Origin: Clostridia bacterium | Lineage (GTDB): Bacteria > Bacillota > Clostridia > Oscillospirales > Acutalibacteraceae | Reading direction: 5' to 3' | Assembly: GCA_017381035.1 (NCBI GenBank) | Contig: JAFOCW010000017.1 | Span: 1 to 64,000, forward strand | Length of the DNA stretch: 64,000 nucleotides | Part shown: positions 32,696-41,581 of the stretch, piece after piece | Position numbering within the stretch: the stretch's first letter is position 1 | Layout of the letters: every line of letters starts with the position of its first letter | Position numbers and translations under genes: made by a program | Notes under the pieces: generated by a model | Told to the model about the DNA's origin: nothing | Databases searched by the model: none | The model's input: only the letters and a program-made list of their open reading frames with translations

Positions 32696-34099
32696 ATGGC
32701 CATAAACGAAGCAGCGGTTTACCAAGACCTTGAAGATATTTACGTTTTGTGCATTCGTAAGGTTGTTTCCGAAGTTTGCGCTGATTTGTGGCGCAACATG
32801 CCCGAAGGGGCTTTCGGCACCTTTAAAAAGTACGATTTAGAAAATACTAAGGCCGTAAACGCACAAAAGGACCAAGAGAAAAAGGAAGCTGAAAAGCTTT
32901 TAAAAGAAGGTAAAATTTCAAGCGTAAACTACGACAAGTATAAACATATTGTTGCAATAACGTCAAAAGCAAAAAGCTTTAAAAAATTCGATTTTCAGGC
33001 TTGCAATAACACACTCGCTTATATTGAGCCCGTGTATACTGAAATTGCAAAAAAGTACCGTTTTAACTATGAATCTCTTGTAAACACCGCAAAAGAGCTT
33101 TCAAGACTTCGCAACAAGCTGGCTCACCCCGACCCCAGCGACTCCCCTTCCAAAATTTTGGGCTACCAGAAAAACTGTATCAACCACATGAATTATATGT
33201 TTGGCATGGGGCTTGACACAGTTAAAGATGAAAACGGCGCAACTTTTTATGAACAGTTCCAAAAAATACATTTTCAGTATATGGAGCAGGCTTTACAGCG
33301 TTGGTACTACCTTACCGATTTTCTTGATTTAGAGCATTATGACGCTTCACGTTTTTTGGAGGTTTGCGCAACCAACAATATTAAGGCCGACAAGAAGGAT
33401 GCAAAATATCTGTTTTGCACTTCTAACCTTGAAAAAACGGTTGAAATTTTAAAAAACAGTTTGGCCCTTTCGGGCGATAACGTAGCTGCAAAAGCTCAAG
33501 TTGCACCAATGCCGCCTGCACAGTCTGTTCCGCCTACGCCGCAGCCTGTACCGCAACCTAAAAAGAGCAATAAAACGCCTTACATTGTTGCGGCAGTAAT
33601 TTGCGCATTGCTTTTAGGCGGCGCAATAGTTGCGGCAACCGTTATTCCGGCAGTTACCGGACTTATAAGCAGTTTTTTAGGCGGCACTTCTTCTACACCT
33701 TCTGCACCGCAGATGCCCGTTTTAAATAACAGTTCTACCGTTTCGCAAGACACCGATGCAGACTTTACGTCGAGTGTTTTAAATGATACTTCTTCGGAAG
33801 AAAGCAATGCAGGTACAGGTGAAAACCAAATTTTACCTAAACACGAACAGGACGTTCAGGCTTTACAGCATGCCGATGATTTAGCGCTTCGCAACAAAAC
33901 CATTAGCGTTAGTGTTGGCGACTACATTACACCACCACCTGCGCTTGTGTGGGACAACGTAACTATTTATTCGCAAAACACAAACATTGCGGTTGGAGAA
34001 AACGGACTTGTAAAAGGTGTTTCACCCGGAACCACATACATAATTGTAGAAAGCGAATTAGGCTCCTCTTCCGCTTTTTGTGTTGTTGTAAAACAGTAA
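32696..34099 (+). CDS. Swt1-like HEPN domain / transmembrane / Ig-like (BID_2-type) protein
   Basis: 467 residues from ATG 32696 (the frame continues upstream but passes through the promoter). N-terminal helical region (about 1-260) contains LSRLRNKLAHPDPSD, an R-x4-H motif (RNKLAH) typical of HEPN domains related to Swt1 and of HEPN RNases. A proline-rich linker leads to one membrane helix (TPYIVAAVICALLLGGAIV), a Ser/Thr-rich stretch, and an outside Ig-like domain of the bacterial type 2 class (SVSVGDYITPP ... GLVKGVSPGTTYIIVE). The helical part should face the cytoplasm and the Ig-like part the outside. No partner gene is evident. Confidence 0.72.
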   Translation: MAINEAAVYQDLEDIYVLCIRKVVSEVCADLWRNMPEGAFGTFKKYDLENTKAVNAQKDQEKKEAEKLLKEGKISSVNYDKYKHIVAITSKAKSFKKFDFQACNNTLAYIEPVYTEIAKKYRFNYESLVNTAKELSRLRNKLAHPDPSDSPSKILGYQKNCINHMNYMFGMGLDTVKDENGATFYEQFQKIHFQYMEQALQRWYYLTDFLDLEHYDASRFLEVCATNNIKADKKDAKYLFCTSNLEKTVEILKNSLALSGDNVAAKAQVAPMPPAQSVPPTPQPVPQPKKSNKTPYIVAAVICALLLGGAIVAATVIPAVTGLISSFLGGTSSTPSAPQMPVLNNSSTVSQDTDADFTSSVLNDTSSEESNAGTGENQILPKHEQDVQALQHADDLALRNKTISVSVGDYITPPPALVWDNVTIYSQNTNIAVGENGLVKGVSPGTTYIIVESELGSSSAFCVVVKQ

Positions 34100-34105
34100 A
34101 AATTT

Positions 34106-34138
34106 AAGGCTTACACAACCCTTGTGTAAGCCTTTTTT
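34106..34138 (+). terminator. Terminator after the HEPN/Ig-like gene
   Basis: 13-bp stem AAGGCTTACACAA / TTGTGTAAGCCTT with a CCC loop and a T6 tail. Confidence 0.92.
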
Positions 34139-34145
34139 GATTTGG

Positions 34146-34174
34146 TTGCTACGCGATATATACTGTGGTATAAT
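34146..34174 (+). promoter_or_regulatory. Sigma-A-type promoter upstream of the ECF operon
   Basis: TTGCTA, 17 bases, TATAAT with TGG before the -10 box. It could give basal expression of the sigma operon. Confidence 0.7.
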
Positions 34175-34210
34175 ATTTAAAGAAATTATTTTAAAGTTTT
34201 TTAAAAATTT

Positions 34211-34240
34211 TGTGACCTTTTCATACCTTCATCCGTTTTA
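34211..34240 (+). promoter_or_regulatory. Candidate ECF autoregulatory promoter
   Basis: TGTGACCTTTT followed after about 11 bases by CCGTTTTA. This resembles the -35 (AAC/GAC core) and CGT-type -10 elements used by ECF sigma factors, just before the sigma gene. Inferred from pattern only. Confidence 0.5.
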
Positions 34241-34259
34241 GTTATAGGAGGCCGAAAAA

Positions 34260-34757
34260 TTGCACCTTTTTAAACCTCGTAAAACCGATACCGATGCAGT
34301 GCTTTCGCAGTATGGCGATATGCTTTACAGGTTGGCGCTAACCCGACTTGGCAATGAAGCCGATGCGCAGGACATTGTGCAGGACGTATTTTTAAAGTAT
34401 CTATCATTAAAGCCGACCTTTAATGACCAAAGCCACGAAAAGGCTTGGTTTTTGCGAACAACAATTAATTGTTGCCACGATTTTTTAAGAAAGCAAAAAC
34501 ATAGAAACCATTTGTCCCTTGAAGACGCAACGCATATTGCGGCAGGTGGGGACGACGGAGTTGGGCATTTGTTGGAGCTTATAGCACAGCTGCCCTCGAT
34601 ATACAAGGACGTTGTTATTCTTCATTCGCTTGAAGGCTTCAGCACGGCTGAAACGGCAGACATTCTTGAAATATCGGTTTCGGCTGTAAAAATGCGTCTG
34701 TCCCGTGCAAGAGAAATACTGCAAATTTTAAGAAAGGAGGAAAACGATGTTTACTGA
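34260..34757 (+). CDS. ECF-type RNA polymerase sigma factor
   Basis: 165 residues, starting at a TTG after ATAGGAGGCC. Region 2 (YGDMLYRLALTRLGNEADAQDIVQDVFLKYL, then HEKAWFLRTTINCCHDFLRK) and region 4 (LPSIYKDVVILHSLEGFSTAETADILEISVSAVKMRLSRARE) are complete. It directs transcription of envelope-stress or signalling genes. Its 3' end overlaps the next gene by 11 bases, the usual coupling of ECF factors to their anti-sigma factors. Confidence 0.93.
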   Translation: MHLFKPRKTDTDAVLSQYGDMLYRLALTRLGNEADAQDIVQDVFLKYLSLKPTFNDQSHEKAWFLRTTINCCHDFLRKQKHRNHLSLEDATHIAAGGDDGVGHLLELIAQLPSIYKDVVILHSLEGFSTAETADILEISVSAVKMRLSRAREILQILRKEENDVY

Positions 34758-35259
34758 AAATGAAATTGCCGCCTATAAGAATATAAAGGCGCCCGAAGGT
34801 TTATACAAAAACATTAAGGCTAAAAAGAACAAAAAACGCATACCCTTTTATTCTGCTTGTGCGGCTGTGGCATGTTTTGTTATTTTTGCATTAACCTTTA
34901 CGCTTGGCGGAGGCAGTAATATCGTTATAAACGGTCAACCGCTTAAAGACAGTGTTGTTTTTTACGATACCACTTCATATTTAGGCAGAACCGTGTCCTC
35001 TTTAGTATCGGTGCCCGTTGAAATTAAAGCAACAGGCAAAACCACAATATCGGTTTCACACGGACTTGTGAGCATAGATGGCTCCACCCCAAAAAAAGAA
35101 GTTATAATAACAACTTCGCAAATAGTGTGGTGGGAAATTGACCGCGAGCAAGACGGTGGTTTGTTTGAAATGAGTATTTCAGACGAAAAGGGTGTTGCAA
35201 AGGTTACTCTTGAATACGAAGACTCAAAAATTACAGCAACAAAGGAGAAACAAAAATGA
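34747..35259 (+). CDS. Putative membrane anti-sigma factor
   Basis: 170 residues: a short cytoplasmic N-terminus (about 30 residues, KAPEGLYKNIKAKKNKKR), one membrane helix (FYSACAAVACFVIFALTFTLG) and an extracellular beta-rich domain. No zinc-binding anti-sigma motif is present. Position, overlap with the sigma gene and topology support an anti-sigma or regulatory role; sequence alone would not. It overlaps the lipoprotein gene by 4 bases. Confidence 0.65.
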   Translation: MFTENEIAAYKNIKAPEGLYKNIKAKKNKKRIPFYSACAAVACFVIFALTFTLGGGSNIVINGQPLKDSVVFYDTTSYLGRTVSSLVSVPVEIKATGKTTISVSHGLVSIDGSTPKKEVIITTSQIVWWEIDREQDGGLFEMSISDEKGVAKVTLEYEDSKITATKEKQK

Positions 35260-35852
35260 AAAAAATAATCGCACTTTTATTGGCAACACTTATGTTAGTA
35301 TCTTTCGCCGCTTGCGGCAACACCGATGATTCTGCCAGTCAGACCGGAAGCCAAGACACCGGCAGCGTATCTGGCGAAGCCACAACCGTTGGCCAGACCC
35401 TTTTAAACGAATTCAAAGCCAACAACAGCGGCACTACTCAAGAAATTGCAGAACGTTTAATGGGACATCAGCTCATTCAGTTTATGGGCGGCGCAATGCC
35501 CATTGAAGAAGGCTTACTCAGCGGTTTCGACAACACCGAAATCAAGGGCTTCAAGGAAGGAACTATGTTCGCACCTATGATGAGCTCTATTGCTTTCGTT
35601 GGCTATATTTTCGAGCTTGAAGAAGGCGCTGACGTTGAAGCTTTCAAAACCACACTTAAAGATTCTGCAAACCTTCGCTGGAACATCTGCGTAGAAGCAG
35701 AAGAGCTTATTGTTGAAAACGAAGGCAACAAGGTATTCTTCCTTATGTGCCCCAAGAGCTTTGAACAGCCCGAAGCAGATGGTGGCGTAGGCGATATGGG
35801 TCTTGGCACCGAAGATATGATTCCTGCTGAAGACGGTATCACATTAGAATAA
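35256..35852 (+). CDS. Secreted lipoprotein, DUF4358-like
   Basis: 198 residues. Signal peptide with lipobox FAAC, Ser/Gly/Thr-rich linker, then a compact domain. The segments FELEEGADVEAFKTTLKDS and AEELIVENEGNKVFFLMCP follow the pattern of DUF4358 lipoproteins, whose role is unknown. It is the third gene of the sigma/anti-sigma operon and may report on, or respond to, the stress it controls. A related protein is encoded at 57329. Confidence 0.7.
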   Translation: MKKIIALLLATLMLVSFAACGNTDDSASQTGSQDTGSVSGEATTVGQTLLNEFKANNSGTTQEIAERLMGHQLIQFMGGAMPIEEGLLSGFDNTEIKGFKEGTMFAPMMSSIAFVGYIFELEEGADVEAFKTTLKDSANLRWNICVEAEELIVENEGNKVFFLMCPKSFEQPEADGGVGDMGLGTEDMIPAEDGITLE

Positions 35853-35864
35853 TATGTAATTATT

Positions 35865-35895
35865 TCGGCACGGCATATGCCGTGCCGATTTTTTA
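35865..35895 (+). terminator. Terminator of the ECF operon
   Basis: Perfect palindrome TCGGCACGGCA / TGCCGTGCCGA followed by T6. Confidence 0.92.
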
Positions 35896-35906
35896 AGGGA
35901 GCAAAG

Positions 35907-37280
35907 ATGCTTTTTTCAAGTATTCCGTTTTTATTTTATTTTTTACCTATTGTGTTGTTGCTTTACGCAATAACTCCAAGGAAATTTAAAAACTTCACAC
36001 TGCTTGTGTGTAGTTTAGTTTTTTATGCCTGGGGCGAGCCAAGACTTGTAGTTCTTATGCTCCTGACCGTTTTTTGCGGTTACGTTTTAGGACTGCTTAC
36101 CGAAAAGTTCAACAACCACAAAAAATTGTTTTTAGCCCTTTCGGTAGTTTTAAGTCTTGGTTTTTTGGCCTATTTTAAATACGTAGATTTCTTTATTGGC
36201 AACATTAATGAGCTAACCGGGCTTTCTATTCCCCTTTTAAACGTTGTGCTTCCCATCGGAATCAGCTTTTACACCTTCCAGCTTTTAAGCTACAACATTG
36301 ACGTATATAGGGGCGACGTTCCGGCACAGAAAAACTTTATTGATTTGGCGGCATATATTGCGCTTTTCCCACAGCTTATTGCGGGACCTATTGTCAGGTA
36401 CAGCGATATTGCGCATCAGTTGCGCCACCGCACACACAGTATGGAAAAAACCGCACTCGGTGTGCGCCGCTTTGTTTTGGGACTTTCCAAAAAAATTCTT
36501 ATTGCGAACACACTTGGCGAGCTTTGCGAAATATTTAAAGCATCGGACAATAAAAGCGTTGCTTTTTTCTGGATTTATGCCATAGCCTTCTGTTTGCATA
36601 TTTATTTCGATTTTTCGGGTTATTCCGATATGGCAATAGGTCTTGGAAAAATACTCGGTTTCGACTTTTTAGAAAACTTCAACTACCCCTATATTTCAAA
36701 AAGCATTACGGAATTCTGGCGCAGATGGCACATATCTTTGGGCTCCTGGTTCAGAGATTACGTATATTTTCCGCTTGGCGGCTCAAGGGTGAAAAAAGGC
36801 AGACTTATATTTAACATTCTTGTTGTATGGATGCTTACGGGCTTTTGGCACGGCGCAGACTGGACCTTTATTGTGTGGGGCCTTTACTTTGCAGTTTTAT
36901 TAATTATTGAAAAAACCTTCCTGTTAAGTTTTTTAAAGCGAAGCCGTGTAATAAGCCGAATTTACGTTTTAATTCTTATCAGCATAAGCTTTGTTATTTT
37001 TAACGCCGCTTCACTGCCCGAAGCCATAAGCTATATTGGCGGAATGTTCGGCGCAGGTAATTACCCGCTTCTTTCGGCCGAAACTGTTTTTTATTTAAAG
37101 GATTATTTAGTTATAATTTTGCTTGGTATTATAGGTGCAACACCCGTTCCGAAAATGGTATTTTCAAAAATAAAGGCGCTTAGTTGGTTAGAACCTGCCT
37201 TGCTTACTTTGCTTCTTTTTATTGCAACGGCATACCTTGTTGACGGCTCCTTCAACCCGTTTTTATACTTTAGATTTTAA
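35907..37280 (+). CDS. MBOAT family O-acyltransferase (AlgI/DltB type)
   Basis: 457 residues with about eleven membrane helices. Family signatures: FSSIPFLFYFLPIVLLL at the start, FPQLIAGPIVRY, YFDFSGYSDMAIGLG, WRRWHISLGSWFRDYVYFPLGG and the catalytic-His segment LTGFWHGADW. These enzymes move acyl groups across the membrane for O-acetylation of surface polysaccharides. ATG 35907 follows GGGAGC. The next gene is its usual SGNH-like partner. Confidence 0.93.
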   Translation: MLFSSIPFLFYFLPIVLLLYAITPRKFKNFTLLVCSLVFYAWGEPRLVVLMLLTVFCGYVLGLLTEKFNNHKKLFLALSVVLSLGFLAYFKYVDFFIGNINELTGLSIPLLNVVLPIGISFYTFQLLSYNIDVYRGDVPAQKNFIDLAAYIALFPQLIAGPIVRYSDIAHQLRHRTHSMEKTALGVRRFVLGLSKKILIANTLGELCEIFKASDNKSVAFFWIYAIAFCLHIYFDFSGYSDMAIGLGKILGFDFLENFNYPYISKSITEFWRRWHISLGSWFRDYVYFPLGGSRVKKGRLIFNILVVWMLTGFWHGADWTFIVWGLYFAVLLIIEKTFLLSFLKRSRVISRIYVLILISISFVIFNAASLPEAISYIGGMFGAGNYPLLSAETVFYLKDYLVIILLGIIGATPVPKMVFSKIKALSWLEPALLTLLLFIATAYLVDGSFNPFLYFRF

Positions 37281-37293
37281 GGGGGGGAATAGA

Positions 37294-38355
37294 GTGAAAT
37301 TTAAAAAATATTTAAACGTTATATTACCTTCTGTTTTTGTTTTAATTTTTGCTTTTTGGTGTTTCTTTGGTAATACGCCCGACTATTCCGAAAGCGAGCG
37401 CAGACAGTTGGCCGGCTTCCCCGAAGTTTCGTTTGAAACAATAAGTTCGGGCGAGTTTGCAAAGGATTTTGAAGAATACACAACCGACCGTTTTCCGTTA
37501 AGGGACGGTTGGCGCAGTGTTAAGGCGTATACAAGGCTTAATTTGTTTATGCAAAAGGAAAACAACGACCTTTACGTTAAGGACGGCCATATTTCAAAGC
37601 TTGAATACCCAATGAACGAAAATATGTTAGATTATGCGGCAAACCTTTTTGGTAAGGTACAGCAAAAGTATTTTCAGGGCAACAAGTGTTATATTGCCAT
37701 TATTCCCGACAAAAATAAATACCTTGCCGAGCTTAAATTTGATTATGATGAGTTTTACAATTATATGTACGGCAAAATGCCTTTTTGCACACCTATAAAA
37801 ATTGACGAGCTTTTGTCGGCTGACGATTACTATTTTACCGACAGCCACTGGAAGCAGGAAAGAATTATAGACGTAGCACGGCATATTGCAAACAGTATGT
37901 CTACCGATATACCCGAACACTACGTACTTTTAAACCTTGATACCGAATTTTACGGTGTTTACGCAGGGCAATCGGCACTTAAGGTAAAACCCGACGTTAT
38001 TAATTACCTTACAAATAAAACAATTAAAGAGTTTAAGGTAAGTGGCGCAAATGCAGTTTACGATATGCAAAAGGCCGAAGGTAAAGACCCTTACGAGCTT
38101 TTCCTTTCGGGTAATCAGCCGCTGGTTAAAATTGAAAACCCGAACGGACAGGACAACAAAAAACTTGTAGTTTTCCGTGATTCCTATGCGTCTTCTATTG
38201 CTCCGCTGTTGGCGCAGGGCTACAGCGAAGTAACCCTTGTTGATTTAAGATATATGAATTCGGCTATTTTAGACCAATTTGTAGACTTTGAAGGCAGTGA
38301 TGTTTTATTCTTATATAGCACTTCCGTTCTTAACAATTCAACCTCTATGAAATAG
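37294..38355 (+). CDS. DHHW/AlgX-like SGNH hydrolase-type acetylation partner
   Basis: 353 residues from a GTG at 37294 after a run of G residues (GGGGGGGAA). One N-terminal membrane anchor (VILPSVFVLIFAFWCFFG) precedes an extracellular domain. It contains YTTDRFPLRDGWRS, IIPDKNKYL, FTDSHWKQE (the DxHW catalytic pair) and VFRDSYASSIAPLL (the Ser-block). In alginate-type systems such proteins accept acetyl groups from the MBOAT protein and place them on the glycan. Pairing with the upstream MBOAT gene supports this. Confidence 0.85.
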   Translation: MKFKKYLNVILPSVFVLIFAFWCFFGNTPDYSESERRQLAGFPEVSFETISSGEFAKDFEEYTTDRFPLRDGWRSVKAYTRLNLFMQKENNDLYVKDGHISKLEYPMNENMLDYAANLFGKVQQKYFQGNKCYIAIIPDKNKYLAELKFDYDEFYNYMYGKMPFCTPIKIDELLSADDYYFTDSHWKQERIIDVARHIANSMSTDIPEHYVLLNLDTEFYGVYAGQSALKVKPDVINYLTNKTIKEFKVSGANAVYDMQKAEGKDPYELFLSGNQPLVKIENPNGQDNKKLVVFRDSYASSIAPLLAQGYSEVTLVDLRYMNSAILDQFVDFEGSDVLFLYSTSVLNNSTSMK

Positions 38356-38356
38356 C

Positions 38357-38390
38357 AAAAGCCTATAATCAGTACGATTAGGGGCTTTTA
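38357..38390 (+). terminator. Terminator of the MBOAT operon
   Basis: AAAAGCCTATAATC pairs with GATTAGGGGCTTTT, one bulge, then TATATT. Confidence 0.8.
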
Positions 38391-38392
38391 TA

Positions 38393-38421
38393 TTGCTCTT
38401 TAAAAACGGTTATGCTATAAT
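38393..38421 (+). promoter_or_regulatory. Sigma-A promoter for the AAA ATPase gene
   Basis: TTGCTC, 17 bases, TATAAT, 26 bases before the GTG start. Confidence 0.8.
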
Positions 38422-38446
38422 ATTTAAAAATAAAGGGGGTGGCACC

Positions 38447-39202
38447 GTGTCGGCTAAATATATTGGCGGTATTTTATTTGAAGGCGGGCTTGATAAAGGC
38501 TCATACTTAAATAATTTACCTGTAATTAAACATTTAAAGCAGGCTGAAAGTATTAAGTTTTCGGCCGACGTTACCTTTTTTGTAGGCGAAAACGGAACGG
38601 GTAAATCTACCCTGCTTGAAGCTATTGCCGTAGCCTACGGTTTTAATGCCGAAGGCGGCTCAAAAAACTTTACTTTTTCCACCCATGCCACCCATTCCGA
38701 GCTTCACGAGCATATTTTAGTGGCAAAACGCGGCTACCCGAAAGACGGTTTCTTCCTTAGGGCCGAAAGTCTTTATAACGTTGCCACCAATATTGACGAT
38801 ATGGACAAGGAAGCTTCCTTTGACCCGTTTGTTATAGACAGCTACGGTGGGGTATCTTTACATAACCAATCCCACGGGGAAAGCTTTTTATCTATTGTAC
38901 AAAACCGATTTTTCGGTAACGGGTTATATATTTTAGACGAACCTGAAGCCGCACTTTCCCCAATGAAGTTACTTACCCTTATGGCCGAAATTAACGAGCT
39001 TGTTAAAAATGGCTCACAGTTTATTATTGCAACCCATTCCCCTATTCTTATGGCCTTCCCGGGTGCAGAAATACTTGAGTTTTCGGCCGATGGAATTAAA
39101 AATGTAAGCTATAAAGATACACAGCACTATAGAATTACCAAGAGTTTTTTAGAAAACCCCGAAAAAATGCTCAAGTTTTTGTTAAATGATATTGACATTT
39201 AG
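38447..39202 (+). CDS. Small AAA/SMC-like ATPase (YbjD/OLD-type single-domain)
   Basis: 251 residues. Walker A FVGENGTGKSTLLEA, signature-like SHGESFLSI, Walker B GLYILDEPEAALSP and switch His in IATHSPILM form a compact ABC-class AAA domain without long coiled coils or a nuclease. Such proteins occur in DNA repair, phage defence and housekeeping contexts; nothing here decides. Start is a GTG at 38447 after GGGGGTGG. It is monocistronic. Confidence 0.82.
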   Translation: MSAKYIGGILFEGGLDKGSYLNNLPVIKHLKQAESIKFSADVTFFVGENGTGKSTLLEAIAVAYGFNAEGGSKNFTFSTHATHSELHEHILVAKRGYPKDGFFLRAESLYNVATNIDDMDKEASFDPFVIDSYGGVSLHNQSHGESFLSIVQNRFFGNGLYILDEPEAALSPMKLLTLMAEINELVKNGSQFIIATHSPILMAFPGAEILEFSADGIKNVSYKDTQHYRITKSFLENPEKMLKFLLNDIDI

Positions 39203-39285
39203 TCAAACGCCGCAATAAAAAAGTAAGAAATTTTATTTAAAAGTTAGAAAAAATAATTAAACTTGCTTTTTAGCTTTAAAAATCA

Positions 39286-39314
39286 TTGACTCCGGCGGCG
39301 AGCAACACTATAAT
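39286..39314 (+). promoter_or_regulatory. Sigma-A promoter for the MFS gene
   Basis: TTGACT, 17 bases, TATAAT, about 55 bases before the ATG. The preceding 39203-39285 is AT-rich without other signals. Confidence 0.82.
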
Positions 39315-39369
39315 ATACCCGAAGGTTATTAACTAAATTATTATAATGGTTTTTTTAAGGTGATTTATT

Positions 39370-40584
39370 ATGACACAAGGCGTAAAGCTTACCTACAACA
39401 AGGTTGTAACACTTGGCTTTTTGGTATATTTCTTCAGTTATTCCATGAGGCTTGATTATGCGGCAAGTCTTGTTGCTATTGTAAACGACTTAGGCGTTTC
39501 CAATACTGCAGCATCAGCTGCAATAACGGGCAGTTTTATAACCTACGGGCTTGGACAAATAGTATTCGGTTTTGTGGGCGACAAATTTTCACCTGTAAAA
39601 ATCATCACCCTCGCCATGCTTGGCACCGTACTTGTTAACGCACTTGTATCGTTTTGCTCAAGTATTCTGCTTATAACTGTTTTATGGTGTTTTAACGGCA
39701 TATTCCAGGCAATGATTTGGCCTCCGCTTTGCCGCTTTATTGCCGAACAAACAACCAGCGACCAATATTCAAACGCTATTACAACTGTTGGCCTTTCGGC
39801 TTCGGTTGGAACTATTTTCGTTTACCTTTTTGTACCATTTATATTAAGCAATACCGTTTGGAGAAACGTTTTCAGAAGTATGTCTGTTTGCGGTATTGTA
39901 ATTTTGGTTTTATGGATGATTTCTACCCGTGGAGTTAAATTTGCCAAGGCCGAGCCTTCCGCTCAGGTTTCGGAAAAAGACACTTCTGTTTTCAAAATGA
40001 TTGCAGTAGCAGGTCTTGTTCCTATATTTTTCATTATAATTCTTCAGGGTATTTTAAGGGACGGTATTCACACCTGGCTGCCTTCAATGATAAATGCCGA
40101 ATTCAAGCTTTCTGAATCTTCTTCTGTTTTAAGCACAGCTGTTCTTCCTGTACTTAGTATTTTAAGTGTGTTGGCATCAAACTTCTTCTTTTCAAAACTT
40201 AAGAACGAAATTAAAACCGCATCTATTATATTCACCACTGCGGCCATAGCTACAATACCACTGGGGCTTGTAAATGGCCTTCCTCCGCTTTTATCTATAT
40301 TCCTTGCGGCACTTATTTCGGGTTGTATGCACGGCGTAAACCACATGGTTATTTCGCTTATTCCAAGAAGGTTCCACAAATACGGACTTATGTCCACCTT
40401 TTCGGGTATTCTTAACGCCTTTACCTACGTAGGCTCGGCTCTTTCGACCTATGCTTTCGCATCGGTGTCAGATAATTTTGGTTGGGGCGCTGTAAGAATT
40501 CTTTGGCTGGCAATAGGCGTTGTTGGCGCTTCACTTTGTATTTTCAAACTTAAAAGCTGGAGTAAATTTATTAAAACAAAATAA
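39370..40584 (+). CDS. Major facilitator superfamily transporter (OPA/GlpT-like)
   Basis: 404 residues with twelve membrane helices. The first half has YFFSYSMRLDYAASLVAI and GQIVFGFVGDKFSPVKII (the loop 2-3 G-x3-D-R/K motif). NGIFQAMIWPPLCRFIAEQ resembles organophosphate:phosphate antiporters. The second half has HGVNHMVISLIPRRFHKYG. Substrate is unknown; sugar phosphates or glycerol phosphate are plausible. It ends in a terminator shared with the convergent fba gene. Confidence 0.85.
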   Translation: MTQGVKLTYNKVVTLGFLVYFFSYSMRLDYAASLVAIVNDLGVSNTAASAAITGSFITYGLGQIVFGFVGDKFSPVKIITLAMLGTVLVNALVSFCSSILLITVLWCFNGIFQAMIWPPLCRFIAEQTTSDQYSNAITTVGLSASVGTIFVYLFVPFILSNTVWRNVFRSMSVCGIVILVLWMISTRGVKFAKAEPSAQVSEKDTSVFKMIAVAGLVPIFFIIILQGILRDGIHTWLPSMINAEFKLSESSSVLSTAVLPVLSILSVLASNFFFSKLKNEIKTASIIFTTAAIATIPLGLVNGLPPLLSIFLAALISGCMHGVNHMVISLIPRRFHKYGLMSTFSGILNAFTYVGSALSTYAFASVSDNFGWGAVRILWLAIGVVGASLCIFKLKSWSKFIKTK

Positions 40585-40594
40585 AACTACATAA

Positions 40595-40635
40595 AAAAAG
40601 AACCGCAAACGGAGCATCCGTTTGCGGTTCTTTTT
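40595..40635. terminator. Bidirectional terminator between MFS and fba genes
   Basis: 19-bp stem AAAAAGAACCGCAAACGGA with its complement and a GCA loop, with T tracts both ways. Confidence 0.93.
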
Positions 40636-40641
40636 GTTTTA

Positions 40642-41505
40642 TTAAGCTTTGCCAACAGAACCGAAGAGTTCCATTTTTTCTTTAACGGTTGCCTTGATAG
40701 CTTCAACGCCGGGGGCAAGAAGCTTTCTTGGGTCGAAGCCTTTGCCTTCCTTATCTTTGCCGGCTTCAATATAAGCACGGGTTGCTTCCTGGAAAGCAAG
40801 CTGACATTCGGTGTTAACGTTGATTTTGGAAACGCCGAGTGAAATAGCCTTTTTAATCATATCGGCAGGAATGCCTGTACCGCCGTGAAGAACTAAAGGC
40901 ATTGTACCGGTGAGTTCCTGAATTGCGGCTAAGGTTTCGAAAGAAAGACCTGCCCAGTTTGCAGGGTATTTACCGTGAATGTTACCAATACCTGCTGCAA
41001 GCATTGTGATACCAAGGTCTGCTACCATTTTGCATTCTTCGGGGTCTGCACATTCGCCTGCGCCTACAACGCCGTCTTCTTCTCCGCCGATAGAACCAAC
41101 TTCAGCTTCAAGAGAAAGACCGAGTTCGTCGCAGATAGCAACAAGTTCCTTAGTTTTTGCAATGTTTTCTTCGATGGGGTAATGAGAACCGTCGAACATT
41201 ACGGAAGAGAAACCTGCTTCGATGCACTTTTTAGCGCCTTCGTAAGAGCCATGGTCTAAGTGAAGAGCAACGGGAACGGTGATGCCGAGCTCGTTAATCA
41301 TTCCGTTAACCATGCCAACGATGGTGGTATAGCCACACATATATTTGCCTGCGCCTTCGGAAACACCGAGAATTACAGGAGAGTTGCACTCTTGTGCGGT
41401 TTGAAGAATGGCTTTTGTCCATTCAAGGTTGTTGATATTAAATTGACCTACGGCATATTTGCCGGCCTTTGCTTTGTTAAGCATTTCTTTTGCAGAAACT
41501 AACAT
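40642..41505 (-). CDS. fba: Fructose-bisphosphate aldolase, class II
   Basis: 287 residues. Cleaves fructose 1,6-bisphosphate in glycolysis. Zinc and substrate residues are visible: ALHLDHGSYEGAKKCI, MFDGSHYPIEENIAKT, EAEVGSIGGEEDG, NIHGKYPANWAG, VLHGGTGIP and INVNTECQLAF. Length fits the class IIB enzymes. The start follows GGAGG. Single gene. Confidence 0.95.
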   Translation of the reverse strand: MLVSAKEMLNKAKAGKYAVGQFNINNLEWTKAILQTAQECNSPVILGVSEGAGKYMCGYTTIVGMVNGMINELGITVPVALHLDHGSYEGAKKCIEAGFSSVMFDGSHYPIEENIAKTKELVAICDELGLSLEAEVGSIGGEEDGVVGAGECADPEECKMVADLGITMLAAGIGNIHGKYPANWAGLSFETLAAIQELTGTMPLVLHGGTGIPADMIKKAISLGVSKINVNTECQLAFQEATRAYIEAGKDKEGKGFDPRKLLAPGVEAIKATVKEKMELFGSVGKA

Positions 41506-41581
41506 AACTAAACATCCTCCAATTAAAATTTTCTACCTAATATAATATAACATAAGGCCCCAAAAATCAAGACATAAAATG

